Source of the DNA: Siphonodentalium dalli
Taxonomy: Eukaryota > Mollusca > Scaphopoda > Gadilida > Siphonodentaliidae
Reading direction: 5' to 3'
DNA: 64,000 nucleotides
Assembly (NCBI GenBank): GCA_032622095.1
Contig: CP136061.1
Coordinates: forward strand, 9,691,287 to 9,755,286
In this document: one piece after another, positions 35,503 through 46,459 of the stretch
Layout of the letters: each line of letters starts with the position of its first letter
Numbering within the stretch: position 1 is the first letter of the stretch
Translations under genes and position numbers: made by a program
Notes under the pieces: model-generated
Database searches by the model: none
The model's input: the letters and a program-made list of their open reading frames with translations, nothing else
Told to the model about the DNA's origin: nothing

Positions 35503-36398
35503 TAGGGTCCGGCGAAGCTTCGAGATTCGATTCGATTCGAAATCGTCTTACTGATTCGATTCGATTCGAAATCGATCGTGTGATTCGAATGTAGTTCGAA
35601 TCACCATATTAACCTCATTATGTACGAACTTGTTGAACAGCGTGTCCTACAAAAGCTCAAAAACAAACGCACGCAGATGTCGTTGCGAACGCCGTCGGTG
35701 CACGAGATGCGGTCCTGTTTCGTTCAGTAAATTATTGCTCTTGGGTCGTCGCGGCGGCGAAATATCCATATCATCGAATCGATCCATCTCTTGTGCCCTT
35801 CCCTAGTTTTTATTTATCCAAAGTTATAATGGCGGAAATTAAAAGTTATTTTGAATGCAGCGTTGACAAATTCAGGTGCAAATCGTGCACGACTGTACTA
35901 TCAGTTCAGAAAACGGGCACTACTCCCACTTATGGGCACACCTTAGCCGCAGTCATCCTGCAATTCACCATAAGGGCAAAAGAAAAGAAAGACTCAAAAC
36001 GAAAATTAACCGGCAACACGTCTAGTAGTAGCGGCGATGCGGGCGAGCCCCTAAAAAGAAACAGTTGTCACTAGCCACCTTTACGACGAAGAAAGAATTG
36101 GGCCCCGATGAAAAAAAAAGTACGACAGAGTACGATTTATCTCGTCATATTTTCATGTACCGTTCTCAACATTTTTTATTGTGACGCAGGTCCACACGGC
36201 AAGCTGCCAAACACGCACAGGTGATGGTATGGGGAGACACTCGCGCTGCAGCCGGATCGCCGACATAAATCTAGTTCTTGTCGATTTACCACGGGGAGTA
36301 TATAAGATTCGATTCGAGATTCGATTCGATGTGAAATCCGCGTGTCTGATTCGATTCGAGATTCGATTCGAACAAAATCGCCGATTCGCCGGACCCTA
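35503..36398 (+). mobile_element. hAT transposon (896 bp, internally deleted)
   Basis: The terminal inverted repeats are TAGGGTCCGGCGAA and TTCGCCGGACCCTA, 14 bp and perfect. The flanks are CTGGACAT on both sides (35495-35502 and 36399-36406), an 8-bp target duplication as hAT elements make. Subterminal GATTCGATTCGA repeats crowd both ends, a feature of hAT transposase binding regions. The interior keeps a BED finger fragment but no catalytic domain. The target is a unit of the poly-G fold-back element, so this insertion is younger than that array. Confidence 0.9.
35829..36074 (+). pseudogene. BED-type zinc finger fragment of a hAT transposase
   Basis: From ATG at 35829: EIKSYFECSVDKFRCKSCTT, with C-x2-C, followed by TGTTPTYG. 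One frame step later the sequence reads HLSRSHPAIHHKGKRK, giving the expected H-x4-H. So the C2H2 BED finger (DNA-binding module at the N-terminus of many hAT transposases) is present but broken by a frameshift at about 35937. The open frame continues only to 36074, with no hATC dimerisation or catalytic region. Confidence 0.65.
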
Positions 36399-36769
36399 CT
36401 GGACATCTCCCCCCCACCCCAAACCCTGACTCAAAAAACTTTTTCTCATAAATTAATTTCTCGCTGTTTCATGAATATATAAAGCAAAATAAGCGATAAA
36501 ATCATAAGATGATTTTTATTTGTCATGTAGGTGATGGGTGGGGGGTGGGGAATATCCAAGCCTGGACATTTATAAAAAAAAATTTTTTTTAATTCAAAAC
36601 GAAAAAAAAATTCTGGCCATTTCAGGAACAAACAATCAAATGCATGATAAAAAAATTTTGTCACTTTTTTTTTAAAAATAAAAAATAATAAAAAAAAAAT
36701 TTCAATCTCAAAAAACATTTTTCTGGAACATTTGAGGACCAAACGATATCAAATGAGTGAAATTATTTT

Positions 36770-36895
36770 TTAGTCATACATGGGGGGAACTTATCCAGGG
36801 TGGGGGGAACTTATCCTAGGATAAGTCACCCCGCGGGGGGGAACTTATCCTAGGATAAGTTCCCCCGCGGGGTGACTTATCCAGGGGGGAACTTA
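36770..36895. repeat. Nested palindromes AACTTATCCTAGGATAAGTT
   Basis: GGGGGGAACTTATCC units appear in both orientations with CCCCGCGGGG between them. AACTTATCCTAGGATAAGTT is a perfect 20-bp palindrome at the right part (about 36842-36861), and a related one lies at about 36812. This is the right terminal region of the fold-back element. Confidence 0.75.
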
Positions 36896-36903
36896 ACGTG
36901 GTA

Positions 36904-38217
36904 CACCGGATGTAAAAAACAAATTTTGAGGTTGATAGAATTGACTTATTTTTGGCAGGATAATCAACATTCTGACAACCGAAAACTACAGAAGGTGGTG
37001 AGCGCTTTCCTCAGAGTCATTTTCTTCAATTAGCTTGTGTTTTATGTTGTAATTAATTTTATATATCCTTTATATTATAAATATCCGAATACGAATGTAA
37101 TTATGACAATTAAAGTTATATGAAACACTGCGGTATGGTGATCAAATATAAATGGAGAATAATCTTGTTCAAAGTAGTAATTTTTACAAATATTATATCC
37201 AAATTGACAACAAACACCTACATTCTTATATATTAATTAAATGCAGTGACTCTCGATGGCAAAATCGTTTTCGTTAGTTTATCGCTGATAGATGCGTCCC
37301 GAATCGAGTAGTAAATATTTACAATTGAGCGTAGTTCAGACGTTGTTTTCTATGTAGTGGTACGGTCGATTTGCTTCAGATTTTCTGCAATGTTTGTAAA
37401 ACACTACATTCCTCCAATTGACATAGCGCCTGGATACTAACTGCATGATCAGTTTTACGCACCAGAACAAGTACATAATATGTCTTTAAGAATTTCGTAA
37501 TACAAATGATACGAATGTAATTACGATAATTAGACATTAGTATATATAATAATTGTAATTACTATAATATAATAATCATATTCATATCATTTGCAGTGCA
37601 TTCTTCACAGAACCATAACTCCATATATATAGTGGCGATATGGCTTCGTTAGTACGAATGTAATGATGATTATTAGACATTTATTTTAGTTGGGAATACG
37701 TTGAACTCGTATCGATGTGTTGCTTCAGTAAAAGCAAACACTTTATTCATCACACCTTGATGTAGGATTGGGAGTGTCAGGGACGTGACTAGAGGGTCTT
37801 GGTTTGGGTGGGTGTCAAACTTCGAATTTCCAACTGTATCCCCCACTTTGGAGCACATTTTTTCTCAACTTTAAGACTTTCCTTTTGCACATTCTTGAGC
37901 TTGAATATTCTGACTGTTACCTGAAACAGGTCTGTAACTGGTTGGAACTCCAACGATATACCCCCATATATTTGAAAGTATCTGAAATATATGTTGTAAA
38001 TATGAATGTCTTTCAACTCCGGGTGGAGTGCAAATCACAGGGGTCTGGGAATATATATGATTTTAATTTATTATAGTATTTTGAGAAAATAATATGATAA
38101 ATTAAAACAACAAATTCCTGGACCCCTGCATTGCAAATTGAGTTGCCCAATATTGCCCACCCGCAATGAAGACACTCTACCCACAATTATACCTGATTAT
38201 CTTGCGTTTATTAATTA
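36904..38217. other. Unassigned non-coding stretch
   Basis: AT-rich DNA without recognisable exons or elements. TACGAATGTAATTATGA-type phrases recur at about 37088, 37509 and 37653, so a weak direct repetition with spacing of roughly 140-420 bp exists. Nothing else is supported. Confidence 0.5.
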
Positions 38218-38218
38218 T

Positions 38219-41184
38219 TAGCTCAACTTTACTTTGTAAAGTTTGAGCTATTGCCATGGCTTTGTCGTCCGTCGTCCGTGTGTGCGTGTGTACGTAACAC
38301 GTCAACAATAGAGGCTACAGGTCGTACCTTTGATCGGATCATTATGAAATTTGTCATAGCTGTTGACATCAACATTTGTACCGGAATGATTCATTTTGGG
38401 GTCATACGGAAAAAAAACATGGCCGCCAGTGGCCATCTTTGTTTTCAAAGTTCAATCCATTAGCACGGGCTACAGGCCGTACTGTTCGTCTGATCGTCAT
38501 GAAATTTGTCATGGATGTTAATATTGACATGTAGATGGGAACGAGTAATTTTGGGGTCATTCGGCCAAAAAACATGGCCGCCAGCAACCATCTTCGATTT
38601 TACTCTTTGCATGACTAAATCCTTTAGCACGGGCTACAGGTTGTACCTTTAGTCAGATCGTCATAAAATTTGTCATGGATGTTAACAATGACATGTAGAT
38701 TGGAACGAGTCATCTTGGGGTCAATCGGCCAAAAAACATGGCCGCCAGCAGCCGTCTTGGATTTTACTCTTTGCATGACTAAATCCTTTAGCACGGGCTA
38801 CAGGTCCTACTTTTAGTCTGATCATCATAAAATTTGTCAAGAATGTTAATAATGACATGTAGATGGGAACGAGTCATTTTGGGGTCATTCGGCCAAAAAA
38901 CATGGCCGTCAGCAGCCATCTTGGATTTTACTCTTTGTATGACTAAATCCTTTAGCACGGGCTACAGGTCGTACCTTTAGTCTGATCATTATAAAATTTG
39001 TCATGGCTGTTGATATTGGAATGTAGATGGGAACGAGTCATTTTGGGGTCATTCGGACAAAAAACATGGCCGCCAGTGGCCATCTTGGATTTCAAAATTT
39101 AATCCATTAGCACGGGCCACAGGTCGTACTGATTGTCTGATCATCATGAAATTTGTCATGGATGATAATATTTACATGTAGATGGGAACGAGTAATTTTG
39201 GGGTCATTCGGCCAATAAACATGGCCACCAGCAGCCATCTTAGATTTTACTCTTTGTATGACTAAATTCTTTATCACGGGCTGCAGGTCGTACCTTTAGT
39301 CTGATCATCATAAAATTTGTCATGGATGTTAACAATGACATGTAGATGGGAACGAGTAATTTTGAGGTCAATCGGCCAAAAAACATGGTCGCCAGCAGCC
39401 ATCTTGGATTTTACTCTTTGTATGACTAAATCCTTTAGCACGGGCTACAGGTTGTATCTTTAGTCTGATCATCATAAAATTTTTCATGAATGTTAATAAT
39501 GACATGTAGATGGGAACGAGTCATTTTGGGGTCATTCGGCCAAAAAAGATGGCCACCAGCAGCCATCTTGGATTTTACTCTTTGTATGACTAAATACTTT
39601 AGCACGGGCTACAGGTCGTACCTTTAGTCAGATCGTCATAAAATTTGTCATGGATGTTAACAATGACATGTAGATGGGAACGAGTCATTTTTGGGTTATT
39701 CGGGCAAAAAACATGGCCGCCAGCAGCCAACTTGGATTTTACTTTTTGTATGACTAAATCCTTTAGCACGGGCTACAGGTCGTACCTTTAGTCTGATAAT
39801 CATGAAATTTATCATGGTTGTTGAAATTGGAATATAGATGGGAACGAGTCATTTTGGGGTCATTCGGACAAAAAACATGGCCGCCAGTGGCCATCTTTGT
39901 TTTCAAAATTCAATCCATTAGCACGGGCCACAGGTCGCACTGTTCGTCTGATCGTCATGAAATTTGTCATGGATGTTAATATTGACATGTAGATGGGAAC
40001 GAGTAATTTTGGGGTCATTCGGCCAAAAAACATGGCCGCCAGCAGCCATCTTAGATTTTACTCTTTGTATGACTAAATTCTTTATCACGGGCTGCAGGTC
40101 GTACCTTTAGTCTGATCATCATAAAATTTGTCATGGATGTTAACAATGACATGTAGATTGGAACGAGTCATTTTGGGGTCAATCGGCCAAAAAACATGGC
40201 CGCCAGCAGCCATCTTGGATTTTACTCTTTGTATGACTAAATCCTTTAGCACGGGCTACAGGTTGTATCTTTAGTCTGATCATCATAAAATTTTTCGTGA
40301 CTGTTAACAATGACATGTAGATGGGAACGAGTCATTTTGGGGTCAATCGGCCAAAAAAGATGGCCGCCAGCAGCCATCTTGGATTTTACTCTTTGTATGA
40401 CTAAATCCTTTAGCACGGGCTACAGGTCGTACCTTTAGTCTGATCATCATAAAATTTTTCATGGCTGTTGAAATTGGAATGTAAATGGGAACGAGTCATT
40501 TTGGGGTCATTCGGACAAAAAACATGGCCGCCAGCGGCCATCTTGGATTTCAAAATTTAATTCATTAGCACGGGCCACAGGTCGTACGATTCGTCTGATC
40601 ATCATGAAATTTGTCCTGGATGTTAATGTTGATATGTAGATGGGAACGAGTAATTTTGGGGTCATTTGGCGGAAAAAACGTGGCCGACAGCAGCCATCTT
40701 GGATTTTACTCTTTGTATGACTAAATTCTTTAGCATGGGCTACAGGTCGTACCTTTAGTCTGATGATCATCAAATTTGTCATGGATGTTAACAATGACAT
40801 GTAGATTGGAACGAGTCATTTTGGGGTCAATCGGCCAAAAAACATGGCCGCCAGCAGCCATCTTGAATTTTACTCTTTGTATGACTAAATTCTATAGCAT
40901 GGGCTACAGGTCGTACCTTTAGTCTGATCGTCATAAAATTTGTCATTGATGTTAACGATGACATGTAGATGGGAACGACTCATTTTGGGGTCATTCGGCC
41001 GAAAACATGGCCGCCAGCAGCCATCTTGGATTTTACTTTTCTCTTTCCACATTCCTAATCGCTCCATTGACTGTAATATATTAAATTATTCCCTTTCCAC
41101 ATTCCTAATCGCTCCATTGACTGTAATATATTAAATTATTCCCTTTCCAAGTTGAGCTACAGTGTCATTGACACTTTCATTATT
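38219..41184 (-). mobile_element. Tandem-core element, copy 3, complete, inverted
   Basis: Read on the minus strand it starts at 41184 with GAAAGTGTCAATGACACTG and ends at 38219 with the hairpin GCTCAAACTTTAC-AAA-GTAAAGTTGAGC and TAAT. About 17 monomers of ~162 bp lie between, again of two types. Near its left end a 48-bp piece (CATTCCTAATCGCTCCATTG, then ACTGTAATATATTAAATTAT) is duplicated in tandem (41050-41150), which other copies lack. It has the same ends and order as 8607-10809. Confidence 0.75.
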
Positions 41185-41198
41185 TCATTGTTGTCATT

Positions 41199-41383
41199 TC
41201 AGGTGTATGCGGGTATGTAAGGGTCGCTTATATCAATGGCGGATTCAATGATCCCCGTGGTTTCCCTGCCATTTTCTAACACCAGCACCGCATGTTCTTC
41301 AGATGGGTGCGCTTGCATTGTGTGCCGAATTGCACCGTGGCCATTTTCTTGTTTTTCTCGGCAGTGATAACACCTTGTTGTTT
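41199..41383 (-). CDS. Putative terminal exon with a C2H2-like finger
   Basis: On the minus strand TATAACTTTTCAG at 41384-41396 is a good splice acceptor. The frame after it reads ETTRCYHCREKQENG, then HGAIRHTMQAHPSEEHAVLV, and runs to a stop at about 41199. C-x2-C followed by H-x4-H (RHTMQAH) resembles a single C2H2 or BED-like finger. It ends about 15 bp before the tandem-core element at 41184. I do not recognise the gene; it could also be a piece of an old transposon protein. There is no upstream exon I can link. Confidence 0.35.
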
Positions 41384-41399
41384 CTGAAAAGTTATAAAA

Positions 41400-42885
41400 T
41401 GCATCCATAATTGCATGTATTTGGCATTATTTTTGCAATTAGTTGATTATAATAACTAAAGCGTCTTTTGAGAAATGTTTTTGTTGTTGTTGGAATCTGA
41501 TTATACGAGGGCCACCTGATCAGATTGTCTGCCTTTAATAGGTCATGCATACCGTTTTCGTGCCATTTATATATAATGGCACATCCATATTGTGTTATGA
41601 CTAACACAAGCCGTATATCGACAATTATTTTGCAAGATTAATTATTCGAATACATGCATGTAATGGTCAATCTATCACATCGTAATATGCATACACGATC
41701 AACCCACTATTCGAAATCAATTAGGCTGACAACAAACGAACAGTTTTAATTATATCCATCAAATACATGTGAAACACAGGACTGCATGTACATTCAAATA
41801 CATATTGATTGGAGTATATAATAGGATATAGGCTACTATTGGTTTATAGCTGATAATTCACGGAAACACCACACGATAATTGTCATTTTTTAAGCTCCAA
41901 TAATGCCAATGCGATTGAAATAATAAATTTGAACTTGTTTCGATCGTTTTCACCTCTGCAATTCCCTAAATCTTTTTTTTAATGCGCACTGGAGCCCACC
42001 AACCCCGCCGGTCTACGCGCTGGCGCTTATGGAAATACGAACTGGAGCGTCCACGTGGTGGTGTTAAAATGCATTTTTCTCAGTATTTAATTGTTTGAGA
42101 CACCAAAGCCAACAACAATCGCGCGGCGGAGATGTTTGTTATAGCAATTGATACAGGACATTATTCAGATTATTTCATTTTCATACACAAAATATCATGT
42201 TATTAAGAATTTTCTCATTACGCAATCAGGTTTTGAAGTGATAAATCAGCTGCTTTTGCGTGGTATGGAAATGTGTTCGAATAAATGCGATATGTAAATC
42301 ACAGTTGAAGCATGTTGGTCATTTGTGACCGACGTTTCATAGAATAATGTTGTTTATAGAGATAATACGTACCATTTTGAAAACTTCAGTTTCCTTTTTC
42401 ACAAAATAATTACAGACGCACCGTCGCATTGTAAACTGCGCACTGGAGTTTTTATCACAAGCGAACCGCTTCCCATGGAGCAGCTTACCCCCAGTGAAAT
42501 TTCAAAAATCGATATGTGATCACTCTGAGCTTTGTTGGGTGGGTACCTCCACTTGAATCAAATACTTTTGACCCCCGAAGCCAAAGAAATAGTAATTTGC
42601 GAGCGCTACTCTTGGGCTCCAAATAAACATGCATGCACGTTTATATTTTCTTGGGAAATTTCCCCCCTGCACAGTGCTTATTTGGGTCTGCACGTTTATT
42701 AATTTTGAGGCTATGAATATTGAAATCAGCACAAACTAAATATTGCTATATATGATTCAGATATCAAAATGATGAGCTTACGGGTATAACTTTATGCATG
42801 TACATATATTCAAGTATATGGCATACATGTGAACATTTAAATATTGAATAAAACACCACTATGTTGACTCCTGCACTTGACCTGC
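41400..42885. other. Unassigned non-coding stretch
   Basis: No gene found. 42595-42700 holds words (GGGCTCCAAATAAA, CCCTGCAC, TATTTGGGTCTGCAC) that recur at 46258-46370 on the other side of the reverse-transcriptase element, partly direct and partly inverted. The element therefore landed in or near an older repeat. Confidence 0.5.
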
Positions 42886-45800
42886 TGTCGGGGATTAGAT
42901 ACGCCCCTGTATATATCGGACGGTCAACTCTGGTGACGATTGTGGCTGAGTGAATAACAGACAATGCATGTGATAACGCACGCGCTATTACATGCGCGTG
43001 AGTGAACTGTGAATGTGACTGTGTGTGCTTGTGACATTGGTGTCAGATTGTGATTATGTAGCTGATAGTAAAGGTGTCTTATATGCAGTACTTCGCTAAA
43101 ATGTCCGACTTATTCGATCTTCCCGATACTTATCCGTACTTCCCGACATTTTGGTCCCTCGAACTGGATCCTGGACACAACATGATTTTGACAAAGGAAC
43201 CCACAAAATTAATGGCATGGACAAATTTGTTCGATGATGCGAAAGAGTTAGTTGACCAGGCCGACATACTTATGGACTTGCGATCACTTGAGTACGCAAA
43301 TGAACTCACAACTGTCCAAGAGATGATCAAAACGAATGTTAAAACCCTCGGTCGATCGTCATGGGATCTGATCAAACAGATAGATAATGATGATGTGTAT
43401 CTCAGAGAAGCGGATTTGATAGAGGATGCTATGCACGGCGTGAGGGACAGACTCCAAATGATTGGACAGTATCTCGATGGATATTTAGATATCAGAGAAA
43501 CGTTTGCAACAAAACTGATCCGGTATTTCCCGACTAGCGATGCAATTTCTCAAATGTGTGCTGTCTCAGCTTCGAACGACAACACGTTTTCAACTGACCT
43601 TCCAGTGGATATTGGTATCAAACCAGTCGATACAGAGACATTGCCAACTGCATGTGCTTCGGTTGTTCCTGAATTTCTAGCCTCTTCGGATAATATGGTT
43701 TCACTCTCAGCGGTTGCTGCACAAACTCCCGACAGCCCGATATCTTCTCAGGCGGACCCTCATGTATCTGAATCAGGCAGTTTGATATCTGCAGAAGACC
43801 AACCAGCTCTACCCATGTCTGCCCAGACGACACCTTGTATATTGGTGGCAGCTGATACATGTATTCACCTCGTCGGAGAGAACTCGCCCGATCTCGATAT
43901 TCGCAATTCTTCGGAAGCACTCGAGAACGATGCGTGTGAAAATGTGATTGATGTGCTACACGGTTCACAGAAATTGGACAGTCTTCTGTCTCCTGGATAT
44001 TCGAACTCGAAAGCTGATTCGCATGACGTATTTGCATTTGTTGCTTTATGTCTTCCAGACGTGTGTTCTGTATTTGAGTGTGAATTATATGTACATTATA
44101 AGGCATTTGACACCGTCTGGGTAAAAGGTCTATTGTATAAACTTTACGAACGCGGGGTGCAGGGACATTTGTTCACATTAATATACAACCTTTTGACAAA
44201 TGTATCATGTTCAGTTCGATACCAACATACTTCATCTCAGTGGTTTAATGTATTACAGGGAGCTAGACAAGGAAGTATATTGTCGCCATTTTACTATATG
44301 ATTTACGTAGATGAATTGATCAACCAATTAGCCAGCTCAGGATATGGACTACAAATGTTGGGCATAAATTGCACCAGCCCTACACACGCGGACGATATGG
44401 CGTTACTGTCTCTCAGTAAAAAGGGTTTACAAAAACTTTGTGAAATATGCGTATCTTACAGCAACACATGGAGGTACAGATATAACCCAAATAAATGCTG
44501 TATAATTGTGTTTAATGAGACAAAAGTAAATTATACTCGTCAAAATCGCGCATGGAATCTAGGGGAATCTCAGATCAGGGAGGATACGCGAACAACTCAT
44601 TTGGGGATACCACTCGATAAATACGATTTCAACGGTGCCTTCGTTGAAAATATTTGCGAAAAAACTAGAAGTACGTTTATGATGCTCACAAATGCTGGTG
44701 TTCATCCGGGTGGTATAACTCCAAAGAGCTGTTCGATTATCTACTCGTCTGTGGTACTTCCGAGGGGATTGTACGGTTCTGAATTACTTTGGAATTTGTC
44801 TCAGAATAACCGTGATCGTCTGGAAAGAACACATCGATTTTGCGTTAAATTTTTCCAGGGTCTACATACACGCACAAAGACAGAAATAGCACTTGGGCTT
44901 GTCGGTCTTCCTCCACTCATGTCTTTAATCGATAAACGCAAACTCTCATTCTTTGGCTCGCTTTGTAATCTGTCGCTAAACAAAACTGTTAAAGCTATTT
45001 TCTTAACCCGTTTGTATCAATATGTCGTGGGGTGTTCAGAGATAAGCGATAAAACATTCATAGCTGACATTATTACAACACTCCAGAAATATAACATGGT
45101 CGACTACCTGATCACTTTTATTGATTTACACGAATTCCCGAATAAACTAACATGGAAAAATGTATTGAAAGACAAATGGAAAATCCGGTGTTCTGAAGAG
45201 TGGACAGCAATTATAAATGGCGACAATAGACTTGCTCGGTTCGCTGCCATACAACCAGAATTAACCATGTCTCACCTTTGGGGAAAATGTCGATGCTTCC
45301 CAAAATATAAATCATCGTACACGCTTGTTGCCCGCCTTATGGCTATGTTACCTGGTGAGAAACAGGTATGTCCTCTCTGCAGCCACGAACACAGCGACGT
45401 TGTTAAACATACCATATGCGAATGTACGTCAATAACGTCGGAGAGGAACCTTGTAGAATTCGACATTTTGAACATATTTGATATAGAATTCTACCTAAAG
45501 TTTGACAAACTGAGTCCAGAATCTAAAACTCGAATTTTTCTTTCTGGATTATCAGATTTCATGACGATTCGACTTGAATATACGGAGGACCCAATTAATT
45601 TTTTTGTTAAAAAGTCTGCTGATCTATGGAAACGCTACGTTGACCTAATAACTTTATCGGAGAATGCGACGAATTAAGAAACATCAGCTCCAGCAGATCA
45701 GCAAAGGTTGACATATTTCACTATATAAGTAAAGGAAATATACATACATGTAACAGCTATGCTCGGGTGGGCATTATTCGTTATTGCCACACACTCTTGG

Positions 45801-46207
45801 CAAAATGATCGCTGACAATTGAGATTGTTTTCTGCGATACATTTACCCGATAATGCTTGGAATACATTTACATTGAAAACATTTTATGTCTATATGTACA
45901 TGTAGATAATGCATTATAGGTTCGTATAAGCTCACTTGGTGCATGCATGAATGATGTGTATGTAATAGATTATGACCGTGCCAATGTTCTACTTGCATTG
46001 AATCTATAATATATTCTTATTATCTCATTGTAAATAAATGATATATGGCGTTATGTCCTATGTGTGTATACCTTTTCCGTTGTTTATTTGTCTTTGTGTA
46101 ATTTAATTGTATATGTATCAATGATCTCCCACGAGGAGGAAATAAAGATATATATATATATTTGGACTTCTGTTCGGTGCCCCCGGAGGATGTCGGGGAT
46201 TAGATAC
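42886..46207 (+). mobile_element. Non-LTR retroelement with 17-bp flanking direct repeats
   Basis: TGTCGGGGATTAGATAC occurs at 42886-42902 and, exactly, at 46191-46207. This is best read as a target-site duplication around a 3.29-kb insert (42903-46190). The insert holds one long frame (43101-45677) and a ~500-bp 3' region with AATAAA at about 46140, then a TATATA run. About 28 bp of non-A sequence lies between that run and the right repeat, unusual for a poly-A retroelement. There is no endonuclease region, so the element is either an internally deleted LINE or a distinct lineage. Confidence 0.75.
43101..45677 (+). CDS. Fusion ORF: novel N-terminal region plus truncated LINE-type reverse transcriptase
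   Basis: Open for about 860 codons. ATG codons at 43083 and 43101 are possible; 43101 (AAAATGT) has the better start context. Residue numbers count from codon 43074. Residues 1-335 match no family I know: an acidic helical part (about 50-145, possibly coiled coil) and a Ser/Pro-rich linker (about 160-300). Reverse transcriptase begins abruptly at KAFDTVW (motif A aspartate D346), then ARQGSILSP (397-405), and HADD (D440, D441) as the catalytic motif C; all three catalytic aspartates are kept. A thumb region follows, with LERTHRFCVKFF (583-594), and a C-terminal CCHC-like finger, C766-x2-C769-x9-H779-x4-C784. The fingers motifs and the APE endonuclease that normally precede motif A are absent, so the polymerase is probably incomplete. 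The unbroken frame implies a young copy or selection. Confidence 0.78.
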   Translation: MSDLFDLPDTYPYFPTFWSLELDPGHNMILTKEPTKLMAWTNLFDDAKELVDQADILMDLRSLEYANELTTVQEMIKTNVKTLGRSSWDLIKQIDNDDVYLREADLIEDAMHGVRDRLQMIGQYLDGYLDIRETFATKLIRYFPTSDAISQMCAVSASNDNTFSTDLPVDIGIKPVDTETLPTACASVVPEFLASSDNMVSLSAVAAQTPDSPISSQADPHVSESGSLISAEDQPALPMSAQTTPCILVAADTCIHLVGENSPDLDIRNSSEALENDACENVIDVLHGSQKLDSLLSPGYSNSKADSHDVFAFVALCLPDVCSVFECELYVHYKAFDTVWVKGLLYKLYERGVQGHLFTLIYNLLTNVSCSVRYQHTSSQWFNVLQGARQGSILSPFYYMIYVDELINQLASSGYGLQMLGINCTSPTHADDMALLSLSKKGLQKLCEICVSYSNTWRYRYNPNKCCIIVFNETKVNYTRQNRAWNLGESQIREDTRTTHLGIPLDKYDFNGAFVENICEKTRSTFMMLTNAGVHPGGITPKSCSIIYSSVVLPRGLYGSELLWNLSQNNRDRLERTHRFCVKFFQGLHTRTKTEIALGLVGLPPLMSLIDKRKLSFFGSLCNLSLNKTVKAIFLTRLYQYVVGCSEISDKTFIADIITTLQKYNMVDYLITFIDLHEFPNKLTWKNVLKDKWKIRCSEEWTAIINGDNRLARFAAIQPELTMSHLWGKCRCFPKYKSSYTLVARLMAMLPGEKQVCPLCSHEHSDVVKHTICECTSITSERNLVEFDILNIFDIEFYLKFDKLSPESKTRIFLSGLSDFMTIRLEYTEDPINFFVKKSADLWKRYVDLITLSENATN

Positions 46208-46459
46208 ACCTGCAATAAAAATAATTTGTTTAACCAAAGTTGATGTTTTGCTCAGAGTTCCCCCTGCACTATTATTTGGGTCTGCACTTTTATTAAATTT
46301 TAATGGAATTTCCTCTCTGCACTATTAATTGGGCCTGCACTTTTATTTGGAGCCCGAGAGTAATTATTTTGGATTATGCATCTTAAACACAGCTATATAT
46401 AGGCTACACTGGCAGTTATTTTCCTCAGATATACTTATGTTCTTATTTAATGTTTCAGT

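Larger units (their letters stand above)
33427..36903. mobile_element. Fold-back element packed with poly-G/poly-C hairpin units
   Basis: The ends are imperfect inverted repeats: CCGGTGTAACAGGATATCTC on the left, and the inverse of GAACTTAACGTGGTACACCGG-type sequence on the right. Inverted arms of about 250 bp follow (33492-33680 against 36540-36790, sharing TTTGATATCGTTTGGT and CCAGGCTTGGATA). Between them are about 13 units of ~175 bp (ten forward, three inverted), each with TTTCATGACTAGATAAAGCA, AACAAGCGATAAAACCATAA, a run of 8-19 G, AGATATCCTGACCTGGACAT and a run of 7-22 C. The G and C runs of a unit can pair. No coding region belongs to the element. A hAT element is nested at 35503-36398. 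Confidence 0.65.

Noticed and set aside
43618-44106. 162-codon minus-strand frame opposite the fusion ORF
   Set aside because: Lies wholly inside the plus-strand frame, has no domain; a shadow.
42595-46370. Inverted repeats flanking the retroelement as possible transposon ends
   Set aside because: The shared words (GGGCTCCAAATAAA, GGGTCTGCAC) are partly direct and partly inverted and lie outside the 17-bp duplication; an older repeat at the target is simpler.
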